Of a stretch of 64,000 bases of DNA, positions 24,901 through 35,817 are shown one piece after another. The stretch's first letter is position 1, and each line of letters begins with the position of its first letter. Under the pieces are notes generated by a model. That model did no database searches and was not told the origin of the DNA. It worked only from the letters and a program-made list of their open reading frames with translations. This DNA is from Owenia fusiformis (lineage: Eukaryota > Annelida > Polychaeta > Sabellida > Oweniidae), in the NCBI GenBank assembly GCA_903813345.2, contig CAIIXF020000006.1, positions 2,792,001 to 2,856,000 on the forward strand, in the 5' to 3' direction. The position numbers and the translations under genes were made by a program.

Positions 24901-25449
24901 CAATTAAGAAATGAGTCATTCATAGCCAATCAAAATCACCGTAATTTCAACAAACAACAACAGCCAATCGAAAGTCACGTTATATCTTGTGCTTCGGTAC
25001 CAAACAAAAATATTTTGAAATGTTTTTCAATCTTCAACAAAAGTCATGAAATGAGCCGAAAACGCAGGGAATTCGGAGGATTTCCGGACTGATATGTAAG
25101 TTCTATTCATGGGCAATCTAACGAATGCCACAAATGTCTAGCAGGCCAAAATGTCTGGGTGTTTTTATCAAAACAAGCCATCTATAATTTTGTCAGGCCA
25201 ATGGCCGATGTCGGACGTCTATTTCGCGCACTGCAGTGACAGTAGGCCTCTAGATGTGCAGTCAGCAGTAAGACCAATACAGTTACACCTCGCACAGTCA
25301 CTTTTGAAGTTCAATGTGGCATATTTCATTTCATCAAGTCCAGCATGTTTAGAGGAAAATAAATCAGAGTGTCCATAAACTGCTTGATATTTTATTAACA
25401 GAAAGAATACAGTATATATGTTCGAAAACATTGTTCCAATATTCCACAT
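21940..25449 (-). pseudogene. Toll-like receptor, copy 1, split by a transposon
   Basis: The signal-peptide and LRRNT part is at 25449-25234 (ATG at 25449, MWNIGTMFSN..., cysteine cluster CARCNC). The LRR, LRRCT, transmembrane and TIR part is at 24071-21940, open for about 710 codons to TAA. A 1162-bp element (24072-25233) with a 5-bp duplication separates them and brings an in-frame TAG just inside it. Without the insert the frame would be open for about 780 residues, essentially intronless. TIR box 1 (FDGFLSYSS), box 2 region (DRNFMPGAYI) and box 3 (LFWRKM) are all present, as is a transmembrane stretch near IIPSLVSFGLVVVGIITTLY. TLRs sense microbial or endogenous ligands and signal through TIR adaptors. 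No splice sites that would remove the insert were seen, so I call it a pseudogene; splicing out is not excluded. Confidence 0.85.
24072..25233. mobile_element. hAT-like non-autonomous transposon inside TLR copy 1 (1162 bp)
   Basis: The ends CAGTGCATGAAATA and, inverted, CAGTGCGCGAAATA define it, with CAGTG duplicated on both flanks (24067-24071 and 25234-25238). Subterminal sequences also match: GACATTTTGGC near both ends. The intact homologous junction at about 38420-38430 in copy 2 shows the pre-insertion state. No transposase was recognised. Confidence 0.82.
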
Positions 25450-26578
25450 TTCAGAAGTTCAGTATTGTGGTTCTCTTTTTTCACTCATAACAGTCGGCAC
25501 TGTCTCAGACTATCATGTCCTTATATGCAACACTAGCAGGAAGTTTGCATGTTTTTCTTACTTCGTGATCTGCAGTTATTTCACTTGATCAACACACTCA
25601 TTTTTTCTTTGTTTTTTTAAGAACGCAAGACCAATATGACCATGATTTAAATTTGAAATGAAGACTTAACTATGAATGTACTGTTGACACAGACAAAATG
25701 TCAATATTGTTGATTTAATGAACCAATCAAAACCAAGTATTAAGACAGGGGTATTTACAATATACTTCGTTCATAACATTTCTGTGAAGTCAGAGGTATT
25801 TCAGAGTAGATCGCAAATATTGTTTCATCTTCCTGATATCTGTGCTTCAGAAAATTCAAAATACCCAAATCTGAAAATTTGTTTGAATCTTGAAATATCT
25901 GTTAATTTTAATAAGTTAAAAGGAGTTAGTAACCAAAATCTGTATATTGGAAATTCTAATATGCTTACTGAAATAGGCAATGCTCATTAGCTTTGAGATA
26001 TCTTCAAAGCATGCATCTATTTTATTCAAAAAAAGGTTTTTAGAATAGACCACAGATGTTATATCACTTCTAGGATTCTGTATATTCAGAGTATGGAACA
26101 GAATATCAACATTTTCGCTTACCTTGAATCTGAGGGACAGTGAAACATATGAAGTGGAACAATGCTACATTTTACTTACTGTATGTTAAATGAACCTCTA
26201 TAAGAGAAACACCTCACAAGTGGAACACTTTTTAGAGGTACCAAAGGTGTTTTATATTCAGAAGACAGGCAATGAAGGCCTTGAAGTTTATGAAGTTATA
26301 AATCACTGAAGCCAAGAAACAGATTTCAACCATCAATACAAATACTGAGTGAGGTCAGTATGGGTTAAATGCTAAGAGGAGTGGAGTCAATATTCTCTTA
26401 TCTCTTGACAAGTTGGATGGTGGGATCTTATAATGTAGTAGCACACCCTGTATTGGTGGAACTGTATGCTTATTTTGACTTATAGGTTTCTTTTCTCCAG
26501 TGTTCTTCATGGTTTATCTCTATAATTGCCACTATAGTTTGAACTTGTATGGTTTACCTATGTTTTTTATAGTGCAAG

Positions 26579-26985
26579 TGTAATGTCCGGGGCTAAGGCC
26601 GTGGGTGGCAATAATATAAAGTCAACAGAAAAGTAATATAAAATACGATAAAAATCTATTTCGATTCTTCAAAAATCATGTTCTGTACAGTCTACGTATA
26701 AGCAATAACTGAGGCTGGGCCAACACCCAAACTCAAGTGAGTGAATGTTTTCCATATATGGAAGTTACACAATACAAAACATACAACATAACATGAAAAG
26801 CTAAAAACTGGTTTGAAACAAAAGAAAGTGAAAAGGCAAGGCATAGAAAACAAGAGGATTATAAAACATTTGGCACTGATACAATAGTAGCCTAGGGACC
26901 TGTTAAAATGAGAATAAGGGAAATATATAGGATTGATCAATATGAAAAGTGAGAAATATGAAAGTATGAAAATGGCCATGTTACA
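26579..26985 (-). repeat. LTR of element B (3' LTR in element orientation)
   Basis: A 407-bp direct repeat of 28569-28979, TG...CA bounded. The open frame read through it on the minus strand is LTR sequence, not a gene. Confidence 0.85.
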
Positions 26986-27239
26986 TCCACGCGGACAACG
27001 TCTAAATGCGTCCCGCATTTACCTTAAATGAAATTGGTCATAATTACAAAATATATAAAGGATAAATATTTATAGCAATTTAAAATTATGTGACACATCT
27101 GTATAAAAATGAGCATATTCCTCCCCTAATAACATACACAATGGTCAACATTATAAAGCAAAGTATAACATAATTCTAAAGTATAAAATGTTGACAAGTT
27201 AAATGAAAAGCCATTGAAGTACCAAAAAACATGTTAAGT

Positions 27240-27400
27240 AAAATCATTTTAGGCTTAATTAACACCATATAGGCTAATGAACACCATTAAAGGCTAGTTA
27301 CTTTACACCATAAGGCTTGAACACCATAGGCAGTTAAATAAACACCATAACTGGCTAATAAATAAACATCAATTTAAGACAAATACACCATGAAGATTGA
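27240..27400. repeat. Degenerate AACACCATA repeats in element B
   Basis: AACACCAT followed by AGGCT or a variant recurs about seven times with irregular spacing between the ORF stop and the 3' LTR (minus orientation). Confidence 0.45.
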
Positions 27401-27607
27401 TTACTCAATAGGTTTGATTGGCACATTGTGGTAAAAGGCTAGTCCCTAACGATATATGTATATCTGATGTCATGACAGTCAATTGAAGACCAGTGGAGAT
27501 AAAAGTTGTTCCAGATTATCATATTATAGTAAATATGCATAAGTTGAAGAAGTTAATCACACACATATCTCTTGTAGTTGTAGGTTATGGCATATCATAT
27601 ACATCAA

Positions 27608-28408
27608 TCAAACATCAAATATCATGGCTTTGTGATGTATTGGTGTCTTTCCTTTCCAAAATAGATGTTCTCCTAATTGTTTCCATATTGTTGTAGATTC
27701 AGTTGATCCCAATCTGGTTATAATTTGATCCAATTTTTCCTGCTGGTGGGTTTTCATCACTGTTTTATATATTTCCATTGTTTTGGATTGTTCCTTGAGT
27801 TGATTCCTGATATCAATGATTGTATTTAGATGTTTATCACAGGTAATGGTCAATATATCTAAGCTCGCCTCAGAATCCGTCAGATCAGATTTCAGTTTGG
27901 AGATGGTTTGATCATCCCTGTTTGAGCGATCAGAATATTCCTGTAAGTCCCCTTGTAATTCTTGGATCTGTCTGTCTTGGGCTTTAATGTCAGCCAAAAT
28001 TTTAACCTTCTGTGATTCTAGTTCCATGATCCGTTCCTTGTATATTCGGTTTCCATTCTTCTGTCCAAATAATTCGCTCTCTATACGTTTGTAGTTGTCC
28101 ATGTTGAATTTATAAATATTCATGTTTACAGTTGCTGTTTGGCAAGATTTATTATGCTGCTTTGGCCGCTCATTCGATTTTAAAAGTTTTGTTTGTGTAG
28201 AAGCAGATTTGGTTGATTTCACGAAATTTTGCTGGATTGTCGGGAATTCCTGGTGATCTCTATCACGGTGTCCATAAATTTGGCATTTTGAACAGAAATA
28301 CCTGGCATTTTTGAAGAGTTCACATTGTCGCTTGTTGTGGTTTGTAGATTTACAGAACCAGCATCGTTTCACAAATGAGGTGGTATTCCATTTCGTTGTA
28401 AATTCCAT
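27608..28408 (-). CDS. Zinc-knuckle plus coiled-coil protein of LTR element B
   Basis: The first ATG is at 28408, giving 266 residues; the frame is open slightly further upstream without an ATG. Near the N terminus are a CCHC knuckle CWFCKSTNHNKRQC (about residues 16-29) and a CCHH variant CSKCQIYGHRDRDH (about 39-52). A basic linker rich in S/T/K/Q follows, then a long heptad-rich charged region (about residues 105-235) predicted to be a coiled coil. Knuckles are usual in Gag nucleocapsids, but there they follow the capsid; here they are N-terminal and no capsid homology is visible. It may be a divergent Gag-like nucleic-acid-binding protein. I do not recognise a closer family. Confidence 0.6.
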   Translation of the reverse strand: MEFTTKWNTTSFVKRCWFCKSTNHNKRQCELFKNARYFCSKCQIYGHRDRDHQEFPTIQQNFVKSTKSASTQTKLLKSNERPKQHNKSCQTATVNMNIYKFNMDNYKRIESELFGQKNGNRIYKERIMELESQKVKILADIKAQDRQIQELQGDLQEYSDRSNRDDQTISKLKSDLTDSEASLDILTITCDKHLNTIIDIRNQLKEQSKTMEIYKTVMKTHQQEKLDQIITRLGSTESTTIWKQLGEHLFWKGKTPIHHKAMIFDV

Positions 28409-28469
28409 TTTGAAAATATAATTGTTCCAAATAATTTGTGTTACTGTCAAATATCCAAAATTTTACGTT

Positions 28470-28568
28470 TTGCTCACCCCACTTGCTGTTATCTCTGCCT
28501 ACCCCACTTGCTCTGTTATTTCTGCCTACCCCACTTTATATCCTTGCCTACCCCACTCCTGGTTCCAA
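28470..28568 (-). promoter_or_regulatory. Leader repeats and primer-binding region of element B
   Basis: Just after the 5' LTR (minus strand) comes TTGGAACCAGGAG, followed by four copies of AGTGGGGTAGGCA or a close variant, spaced 26-33 bp. This is the position of the leader RNA between the primer site and the ORF. Confidence 0.5.
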
Positions 28569-28979
28569 TGTAATGTCCGGGGCTAAGGCCGTGGGTGGCA
28601 ATAATATAAAGTCAACAGAAAAGTAATATAAAATACGATAAAAACAAATCTATTTCGATTCTTCAAAAATCATGTTCTGTACAGTCTACGTATAAGCAAT
28701 AACTGAGGCTGGGCCAACACCCAAACTCAAGTGAGTGAATGTTTTCCATATATGGAAGTTACACAATACAAAACATACAACATAACATGAAAAGCTAAAA
28801 ACTGGTTTGAAACAAAAGAAAGTGAAAAGGCAAGGCTTAGAAAACAAGAGGATTATAAAACATTTGGCACTGATACAATAGTAGCCTAGGGACCTGTTAA
28901 AATGAGAATAAGGGAAATATATAGGATTGATCAATATGAAAAGTGAGAAATATGAAAGTATGAAAATGGCCATGTTACA
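28569..28979 (-). repeat. LTR of element B (5' LTR in element orientation)
   Basis: A 411-bp copy; it has four extra bases (near 28644) relative to the partner. Right flank CAAG is the target duplication. Confidence 0.85.
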
Positions 28980-29145
28980 CAAGTTTTAGTATTTTACCTT
29001 TTTGTGCTCTCATCTCATTGTATCCAGGAAGTCTTATTTTTATTTCACTTTATTAGGATATCAATTTTCAAATTTGAAGGAAAAACAAACAATGATATTA
29101 TTTCAAAATCAGTTTATTTTGTACATAGAATTTGACAATTAATAA

Positions 29146-29259
29146 TAGTCTTGCATCAATCCTCTGGACATGTACCCTTGAACTACTTCACTACCATTGT
29201 GTAGGAGGTGACTATTAGTATTTGGAGTGAGGGGTTTACAAAGACTAAATTCAAGACTA
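29146..29259. repeat. Small foldback element, duplicon copy 2
   Basis: This is the paralogue of 20876-20990, with TAGTCTTGCATCAATCC at its left end and an inverted counterpart at its right end. Confidence 0.5.
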
Positions 29260-30070
29260 ATTGAACAATAGAAAAATACATCCAAAAGCCATCTTGATTA
29301 AATAAAAAAGCTTATCACACATCAAATCATTGTTTTTAAATACATGTACATCCAATAAGCTACAAAGTTCTCAAAATAGATTCATAGACACTAGTTGGAA
29401 CCATAGAAAAATACATCCAAAAGCCATCTTGATTAAATAAAAAAGCTTATCACACATCAAGTCATTGTTTTTAAATACATGTACATCCAATAAGCTACAA
29501 AGTTCTCAAAATAGATTCATAGACACTAGTTGAACAATAAAAAAATACATCCTAAAGCCATCTTGATTAAATAAAAAAGCTTATCACACATCAAATCATT
29601 GTTTTTAAATACATGTACATCCAATAAGCTACAAAGTTCTCAAAATAGATTCATAGACACTAGTTGGAACCATAGAAAAATACATCCAAAAGCCATCTTG
29701 ATTAAATAAAAAAGCTTATCACACATCAAGTCATTGTTTTTAAATACATGTACATCCAATAAGCTACAAAGTTCTCAAAATAGATTCATAGACACTAGTT
29801 GAACAATAAAAAAATACATCCTAAAGCCATCTTGATTAAATAAAAAAGCTTATCACACATCAAGTCATTGTTTTAAAATACATGTACATCCAATAAGCTA
29901 CAAAGTTCTCAAAATAGATTCATAGACACTAGTTGAACAATAAAAAAAATACATCCTAAAGCCATCTTGATTAAATAAAAAAGCTTATCATACATCACGT
30001 CATTGTTTTAAAATACATCTTATAAGGTACAAAGTCCTCAAAATAGATTCATATAGACTAGTTTAATCAA
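29255..30070. repeat. 134/135-bp tandem array (about 6 copies)
   Basis: Units restart near 29262, 29396, 29531, 29665, 29800 and 29934. They match the 128-bp array of copy 1 but carry a short insertion (ACATGTACATCC form). Alternation of TTGGAACCATAG and TTGAACAATAA forms again points to a dimeric amplification unit. Confidence 0.88.
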
Positions 30071-30320
30071 GTCATCATTTAGAAATACATGTACATCTGA
30101 ATACTTCTTGTACGGGAAGTTTTATTTTAAATATGAATCCCTTAGCCTCTTTATCATATGTTCACTTAAAACAGTTTTTCTGTTTCTTTTTTTGTTAAAA
30201 AAAATATTTAAACATGTTATATTCATTCTTTTTTGTCTTGAGTATACTCAGCAACATGTCTGAGATGGTTTTGTCAGTTAGAATGAAGGAAAGATGTTGA
30301 ATATCCATGGGCATAATCAG

Positions 30321-30621
30321 TGTAATATAAATAAGAAGAGAAATTTACTACAAGGGCTAAATTGCCTAAATACCAAGTTGTTTTAAAGTTTACTTGAGTT
30401 TTGAAAGGGCTAATTATGCTATAGAGGCCAAACTGGTCAGTTGAGCCCAGGTTGTCCACATGTAAAGACATAGGCAGTTGAAGATTAGTTTTAGATATAA
30501 TTTTAGGTGTGCACACTTTAGATAAGTTAGATAATCAAGATAAGTTACAAATTACAAACGAAAGAAACATCTTACCAACAAGGAGACAAGAACAACACGC
30601 TAAGGTAATCTTTCGTTCACA
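30321..30621 (+). repeat. 5' LTR of element A
   Basis: 301 bp, TG...CA. It is followed directly by TGGTGGCAGCGAAAC, the presumed primer-binding site. The complementary tRNA was not identified. Confidence 0.92.
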
Positions 30622-31831
30622 TGGTGGCAGCGAAACAAAGAACAACGTCTCGAAGAAGAAAGAAGAATTTCCGAAAGAAAGAAGAATTTCGAAGAAGAAA
30701 GAAGAATTTTGCAGTTTGGTGAGAACACTTATTTTCTCCAATTTTCAAAAGGACAGTTAGGATTTTGATAATTTGAATTTCAATTCTATGTTAGGGCTCA
30801 ACTCAATTTATAGAAGTTTAGATGTTTAGAAGTTTAGGTAGTTTTGCATATTCTAGAGGTGCAATTTGTAGACGTTATTTTAATAGAAGTGCAGTTACTA
30901 AAGTTGCAATTTATAGATGGTCCCAGAAGGACAATTTCTTAGATGTCAGTTTATAGATGCTTATTGAGGTAGAAGTTGATTTTCTAGAAATGCTATTTTA
31001 GAGGTGCATTCAGACGTGCATATAGAGGTGCAATTAGATGTGCATATAGAGGTGCATAATTTAGAAGTTATTGAAGTTTAGCATTATAGAGGTCTCTATG
31101 GTAAAAATTCATTCATAGAGGCAATTTTGAAGTACATTTCAGAAAACTGCAATGTGTAGTCTCAATTGAGATTGATTTTAGAGGTTAGATGTTCATACAA
31201 GTTAGATTGCAATATTGATAGTTATTACAGGTCCTATAGTACAGAGTTGCTAATCCAAGTAGCCAAGTTTAGTGCATAAGTAGCCAAGTTTAGTGTAAAA
31301 TTAGCCAGCTTGAGTGTTCAGATTTCAACGGCACTGTTGAATTTCAAACAGCATTAAAATTACCTTGTATAAGATTAGGTATTGAGATCTCAGTCATTAC
31401 ATTGAATTTCATGAAATTTGGTGAAAAGGTGTGAAATGAGGTTAGTGTTGAGATTTCTTACTGATTTTTGCAGGCAGGCTTATTGACCACTGAAATAGAA
31501 TTTTTAAGTGAGTGATACATTTTTAATTTACATTGACTTTATTAGAAGGTCATAATGACTCTATTCACATCAATTGAGTGAGTTTGAATTCATGCAGAGA
31601 AAAGTTTAGCCTTTGAATTTAATCAATTAGAATTACATAATACATTTGGCTAGACTCAAATCAAAACAAATTGCATAATGCAAATGTAAATAAACAAACT
31701 GTACAGATCCAGAGTACATGTACAGTTTATTCAATTGAATTTTGAGAACATATTTGATTGAGACATTTGATTGATTTTATTTCTCAATTCTGTGTGAATA
31801 GAGCAAGTTTATTTATGTAAGGGTATAAGGA
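30622..31831 (+). other. Leader of element A
   Basis: About 1.2 kb between primer site and Gag start. It has GAAGAAAGAAGAATTT repeats (30650-30710) and many irregular TAGAAGTTTAGA / TAGAGGTGCA words (30805-31090). No coding frame was identified. Confidence 0.6.
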
Positions 31832-33160
31832 ATGCCCGATACTAGAAACAAAACATACGATTCATTCGAAGATAGACAAAAACAAGCCAAGAAGAAGAAG
31901 AAACCAAACACAATGTCAACAGAAAAACAAGAATATTATGAAGCCGATGAAGAAGGGGCTCAAGGAGATACCATGGACCCAATGAAACAAATGATGACAA
32001 TGATGGCTGCTATGATGAAGAATAGTGAAGCTGAACGTCAACATCAACATATGATGATGGAACTTCAACTTAAGGAGCAGCACAACATGTTAGACGCAGA
32101 AAGACAAGAGAGATTGAGACAAGAAAGGATCCACAGAGATGAACTTGAAGAAGAACGACGATTGAGAGCTGAATTAAGACGACAAGAGTTGGAGTTTAGA
32201 AATAAGCCGAAGGATCCACAAATCCAGAAGATGAAGGATGATGAAGACATTGAGAACTATCTCACAATATTTGAAAGAACTGCAGAGATGTGTGGCTGGA
32301 AAAGAGAATACTGGACTCTAAAATTAGGACCTAATCTCACTGGTAAAGCACAGTCTGCATATGCAAGTGTTGCCATTGAGGATGCCAGAGATTATGATGT
32401 TGTAAAAGAAGCCATTCTTCACAGATACTCCATCAATGACGAAACCTACAGAAAAAGATTTAGAAGTTTAAAGAGAAACACTGGTGAAGGAGTTAAAGCT
32501 TTTACAATCAGATTAGAAGACGCCTTTAAGAAGTGGATGAAACATGCTGATACAGTCGAGAAAATTAAAGACAGAATTTTGAAGGAACAACTAGTCAACA
32601 CTCTTTCACTTGATGTCCAGACTTGGGTGAAAGAAAATGATGCAAAAACAACAGATGATGTGGTGAAATTAGCTGACAACTTTCTAGAAGCCAGGAAAAA
32701 TGATCCACCAGTATGGAACAAGAGTCCAACCTTCAAGAGGAAGAACAGGACAGATGGCACTCACAACAATTGTTTTAACTGTAATGAGCCAGGGCACCAA
32801 GCAAAGACTTGCCCTAATGAAACACTTTGTTTTAAATGCCATAAAACTGGGCACAAATCTGATAGTTGTAAATCAGAGAACAGAGCTGATAATAACAGTT
32901 CTGTTAAATGTGACAATTGTGGTAAGGCTCATCCCACAGAAAATTGTATGGTAGACACGTCCCTTAAGTGTGAAAAATGCAATCAATATGGTCACGTCAC
33001 AGCTAAATGCTACGTAGGAAGTAAACGCAGTTTCTTGTGCAGAAAAACTGATGACCTATTCACAAAATACTCTCGAAGAGGCGATGGCACAGTCTTGGCA
33101 AGTTTAGATAATGAAGAAATTGAAGTAATTGTAGATACAGGTAGCTGTCAAACTATTATA
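31832..33160 (+). CDS. Gag and start of protease, element A (interrupted)
   Basis: ATG at 31832. The N-terminal part is rich in M, E, Q, R and K and likely coiled (about residues 30-130). A capsid-like region follows (IENYLTIFERTAEMCGWKRE and LTGKAQSAY are typical of Ty3-type Gag). Four zinc knuckles lie at about residues 314-393: three CX2CX4HX4C and one with shortened spacing (CDNCGKAHPTENC). Then comes the aspartic protease motif VIVDTGS (Asp at about 435). At 33160 the frame runs into a mariner element, which supplies a stop at 33218-33220. Gag assembles the particle; the protease would cleave it. As it stands the protease is truncated. Confidence 0.85.
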
Positions 33161-34172
33161 CAGTGTGTCCCAAAAAAAAGGAAACCGGCAATAGATTGCT
33201 TATTTCTCAAATATAAATAATAATAGGAAAATTTCACAGCTACCATCTGATAGGTTATGATGTCCTTTTTCTTATGATACCAAAGGTGTTTATTTTTCTT
33301 CACGGATGACTGAGTTCTAAGAGATTTAAGTGACCATGTCAGAAATTGGTTTGTGCCACTTTTTCTGTCATGAATGGCTGAACAATGAGGGATTAAAATG
33401 GCTATGCAAGACATTGTCCTATTCGAAATACACATCTCTGAACAAGCATTCAACATAGAAAGTTCATGCAGCTGACCCAAGATCAAAGAGTATTTGTAGT
33501 GCTCCTCCTCATCGTCGGATTATCGTTTGGGACAGATTAAGGGCGCTGTTCAACAGAAGAGTGATTGCCTTGAACCACAAGATTGAGTTCATCGAGATCC
33601 CCAGACCTGACACCCTGCGACTTCTTCCTTTGGGGTTATCTCAAGGGTAAAGTATTCACAACACCACCAAGAGACGTTGATGATCTAAGGGCCAGGATTG
33701 TCGCAGCAGTGGAGGATTTAAGGGGACAGAGAGACATCATCGGGGATGCCGTACGTGCGATGAGATCAAGGGCAGACATTTGCATTGAAAGGAATGGGGG
33801 TCATGTTGAAGGACATTGGGGTTAAAACAACTTTGAATGGACATTGGGATTTAAAAGGGGTGTTAAATATGATATGTGTAATTTTAATTGGAATAAATGA
33901 GTAAAAGAGTGATATCCTGATGTTTGTTGTTACTTATCACTTTGTTATGATGGTGAAATTGACTTGGCTGAAAGTGGTACAAACTCATTTCTGACATGGT
34001 CACTTAAATCCCTTATAACTCAGTCATCCGTGAAGGAAAATAGACAACTTTGGTATCATAAGAAAGAGGACATCATAATCTATCAGATGGTAGATGTGAA
34101 ATTTTCCTATCATCATTTATATTTGAGAAATAAGCAATCTATTGCCGGTTTCCTTTTTTTTGGGACACACTG
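33161..34172 (+). mobile_element. Mariner/Tc1-like element with about 200-bp inverted repeats
   Basis: The ends are CAGTGTGTCCC and GGGACACACTG, flanked by TA on each side (33159-33160 and 34173-34174). The inverted arms are about 200 bp long and differ at roughly 10-15 positions by eye. The centre keeps only a C-terminal transposase fragment. It interrupts the protease frame of element A. Confidence 0.88.
33583..33825 (+). pseudogene. Mariner-type transposase C-terminal remnant
   Basis: SPDLTPCDFFLWGYLKGKVF is the classic end of the DDE catalytic region in mariner-like transposases (the last catalytic acidic residue is D of PCD). It is followed by the helical tail ending CIERNGGHVEGHWG. There is no ATG at the start of the frame, and the first two catalytic acids are missing. 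It cannot be active alone. Confidence 0.7.
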
Positions 34173-34174
34173 TA

Positions 34175-34591
34175 CATGGAGATCTGGTAAATGAAGGTGC
34201 AGTTATACACAATGATAAAGTGAGCATGACATGTGTCCATGGAGACAGCAAATTGTATCCAACTACATCAGCTGATTTACAGATTGGTGATGAAACTTAT
34301 AATGTACGAGCTGCAGTTTCAGATGATTTACCAGTCTCTGTTATCATTGGGCAAGACATCCTTAGCAGACTGGACACAGACATGATGAACCAACATGTCT
34401 ACAAAAGAAAAACTGATGCATTCGTTACAACAAGACAGCAATTGAAACAGACATTACAGATTGAAGATGATGTTAGCAAGAATATTAAAGCTGAGATGAA
34501 ACTCACATCTGTCAAAGATGCAGCTGAAAATGATGATGATAATTTTGTCATACCATTCCAGTTTGATGATATGTTTAACCAAGATGATGTA
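34175..34591 (+). pseudogene. Protease remainder and C-terminal extension, element A
   Basis: After the mariner element the frame resumes at HGDLVNEGAV and contains VSVIIGQDIL, the usual Ty3-type protease beta-strand before its C terminus. An acidic, lysine-containing tail follows. The frame is open to 34591, where a MITE interrupts it. If one copy of each target duplication is counted, phase is kept across the mariner insertion. Confidence 0.75.
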
Positions 34592-35494
34592 CAGTGTTCG
34601 CGCTAGCCATTAAAATTTCTGAGTCCCAGGGACGCAACCCATTTGAAAAATTTGAGTCCCCATCTAATTTTTTTGCGTCCCTCTTATTTCTTCACAAAGT
34701 TCAAGAAAATATTGTGAAAGTGAAAATAAAGTGGGCGATAATAGAGTGCTTACACTCAAATGGGATAAAAATGACATATATTGTAATTTGATGCATCCTC
34801 CCGATAAATATCTATCACTGGGTCCTTTGCTCACAATTCTTAAGTAATGTTATACCAAAATAGTCCGAAATGAATAAAGGAAATGCTCAAATTAAGAGTT
34901 TTGTTTTCACATTTTACAAACTTGCGATCTTGAAGGTCATGTCAAGGTCGTGAACTTTTGCTTCTTTTTATTAACATTTCTCCTTATTCTGAAGACTTTT
35001 AGATGAAAAACCTCGATCTATCATTAAACAATTATCTTGATGTATAACATTAGATCGATATATAATGGTTTCTAGTGGAAATAATAAAAATAATCGTGAA
35101 AAACAATCGTTTCAATTTGTGGGGAACCACAGGGGATTTCTGCAATATTGTATGTTTTGATCTTCCATTTCGATTGCGGCATTTTCCCGAATATATCTGA
35201 ACCAATCAAAATCCATGTCTCATACTGGAAACTCTGTTAATCTTCGGTAGTCATGATAGCCAATCAGATTTATCGATATAAATATACCTGGATCATTGCT
35301 CGCCGTATATCAAGGTAGTGAGTTTGAAAATCTTGATGAAAATCATGTTTCACCGCTACTGTGCTGCAGTAAAAGTTATCTTGAAGCAGTTTATAATTTT
35401 TGCGTCCTAGGGACGTAAGTTGATTTTGATTTTTACGTCCAACCTTCTGAAATTTCCGTAAAAATGGCAAAAAACGGCGTCAACGCGAACACTG
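34592..35494. mobile_element. MITE with CAGTGTTCGCG termini (about 903 bp)
   Basis: The ends are CAGTGTTCGCG and CGCGAACACTG. Subterminal GGACGCAA/GCGTCC words occur near both ends in inverted orientation. The target duplication is unclear: GTA lies before the left end, and after one extra base also at the right. No transposase seen. Confidence 0.75.
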
Positions 35495-35495
35495 C

Positions 35496-35654
35496 GTAGC
35501 CAGAAGAAAAACAAAGAGTGAAAATAAAGCTGATATGCTGACTACAGACGTGACTTTACAAGATGATGCTGCTACACTTAAGTTAGTCAAGAGACCCCTA
35601 AAAGGAGACCTCGATGATGACCTTGATGAGAGGCAATTATTTCTTAATGGATAG
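35496..35654 (+). pseudogene. End of the element A polyprotein frame
   Basis: From the GTA at 35496 the frame stays open for about 52 codons (lysine- and aspartate-rich; KSENKADMLT, KRPLKGDLDDD) to TAG at 35652-35654. This stop is 177 bp before the 3' LTR. There is therefore no room for a polymerase. Confidence 0.6.
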
Positions 35655-35817
35655 TCCAAGAAGTGACATAAAGTGATAGTGACACTTAGTAGAATTGAAT
35701 TTGAGATTTTTATAGAAGAATTATATTTTATTTTGGAAAAGCCATCCAAAATATTTTATCACTGTAAATAGCAGAAGATTTATAATTTATACAGCTTGTC
35801 TGAGTAACGACAAACTT

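Larger units (their letters stand above)
20410..25640. repeat. Tandem segmental duplication, copy 1 (TLR cassette)
   Basis: From about 20410 (AAATCACTGAAGCCAAGAAA) to about 25640, sequence is homologous and in the same order as about 26298-38800. It includes a 128-bp array, the TLR gene and its upstream region. Copy 1 lacks the two LTR elements of copy 2; copy 2 lacks the transposon inside the TLR gene. Confidence 0.85.
26579..28979 (-). mobile_element. LTR retroelement B (2.4 kb, no polymerase)
   Basis: Two LTRs of 407 and 411 bp (26579-26985 and 28569-28979) begin TGTAA and end TTACA, and differ by one 4-bp indel and about one substitution. CAAG is duplicated on both sides. Read on the minus strand, TTGGAACCAGGAG follows the LTR directly, as a TGG-type primer binding site would. 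The only sizeable frame is also on the minus strand. No reverse transcriptase, RNase H or integrase is encoded in the 1.58-kb interior, so it depends on another element. Confidence 0.82.

Noticed and set aside
24072-25233. Insert in TLR copy 1 as a normal intron
   Set aside because: It has inverted ends and a 5-bp duplication, no GT-AG at the junctions, and copy 2 is continuous here.
26692-27018. 108- and 98-codon hydrophobic frames (26692-27018 and 28686-28982, minus)
   Set aside because: They are the same sequence read in the two LTRs of element B, not membrane protein genes.
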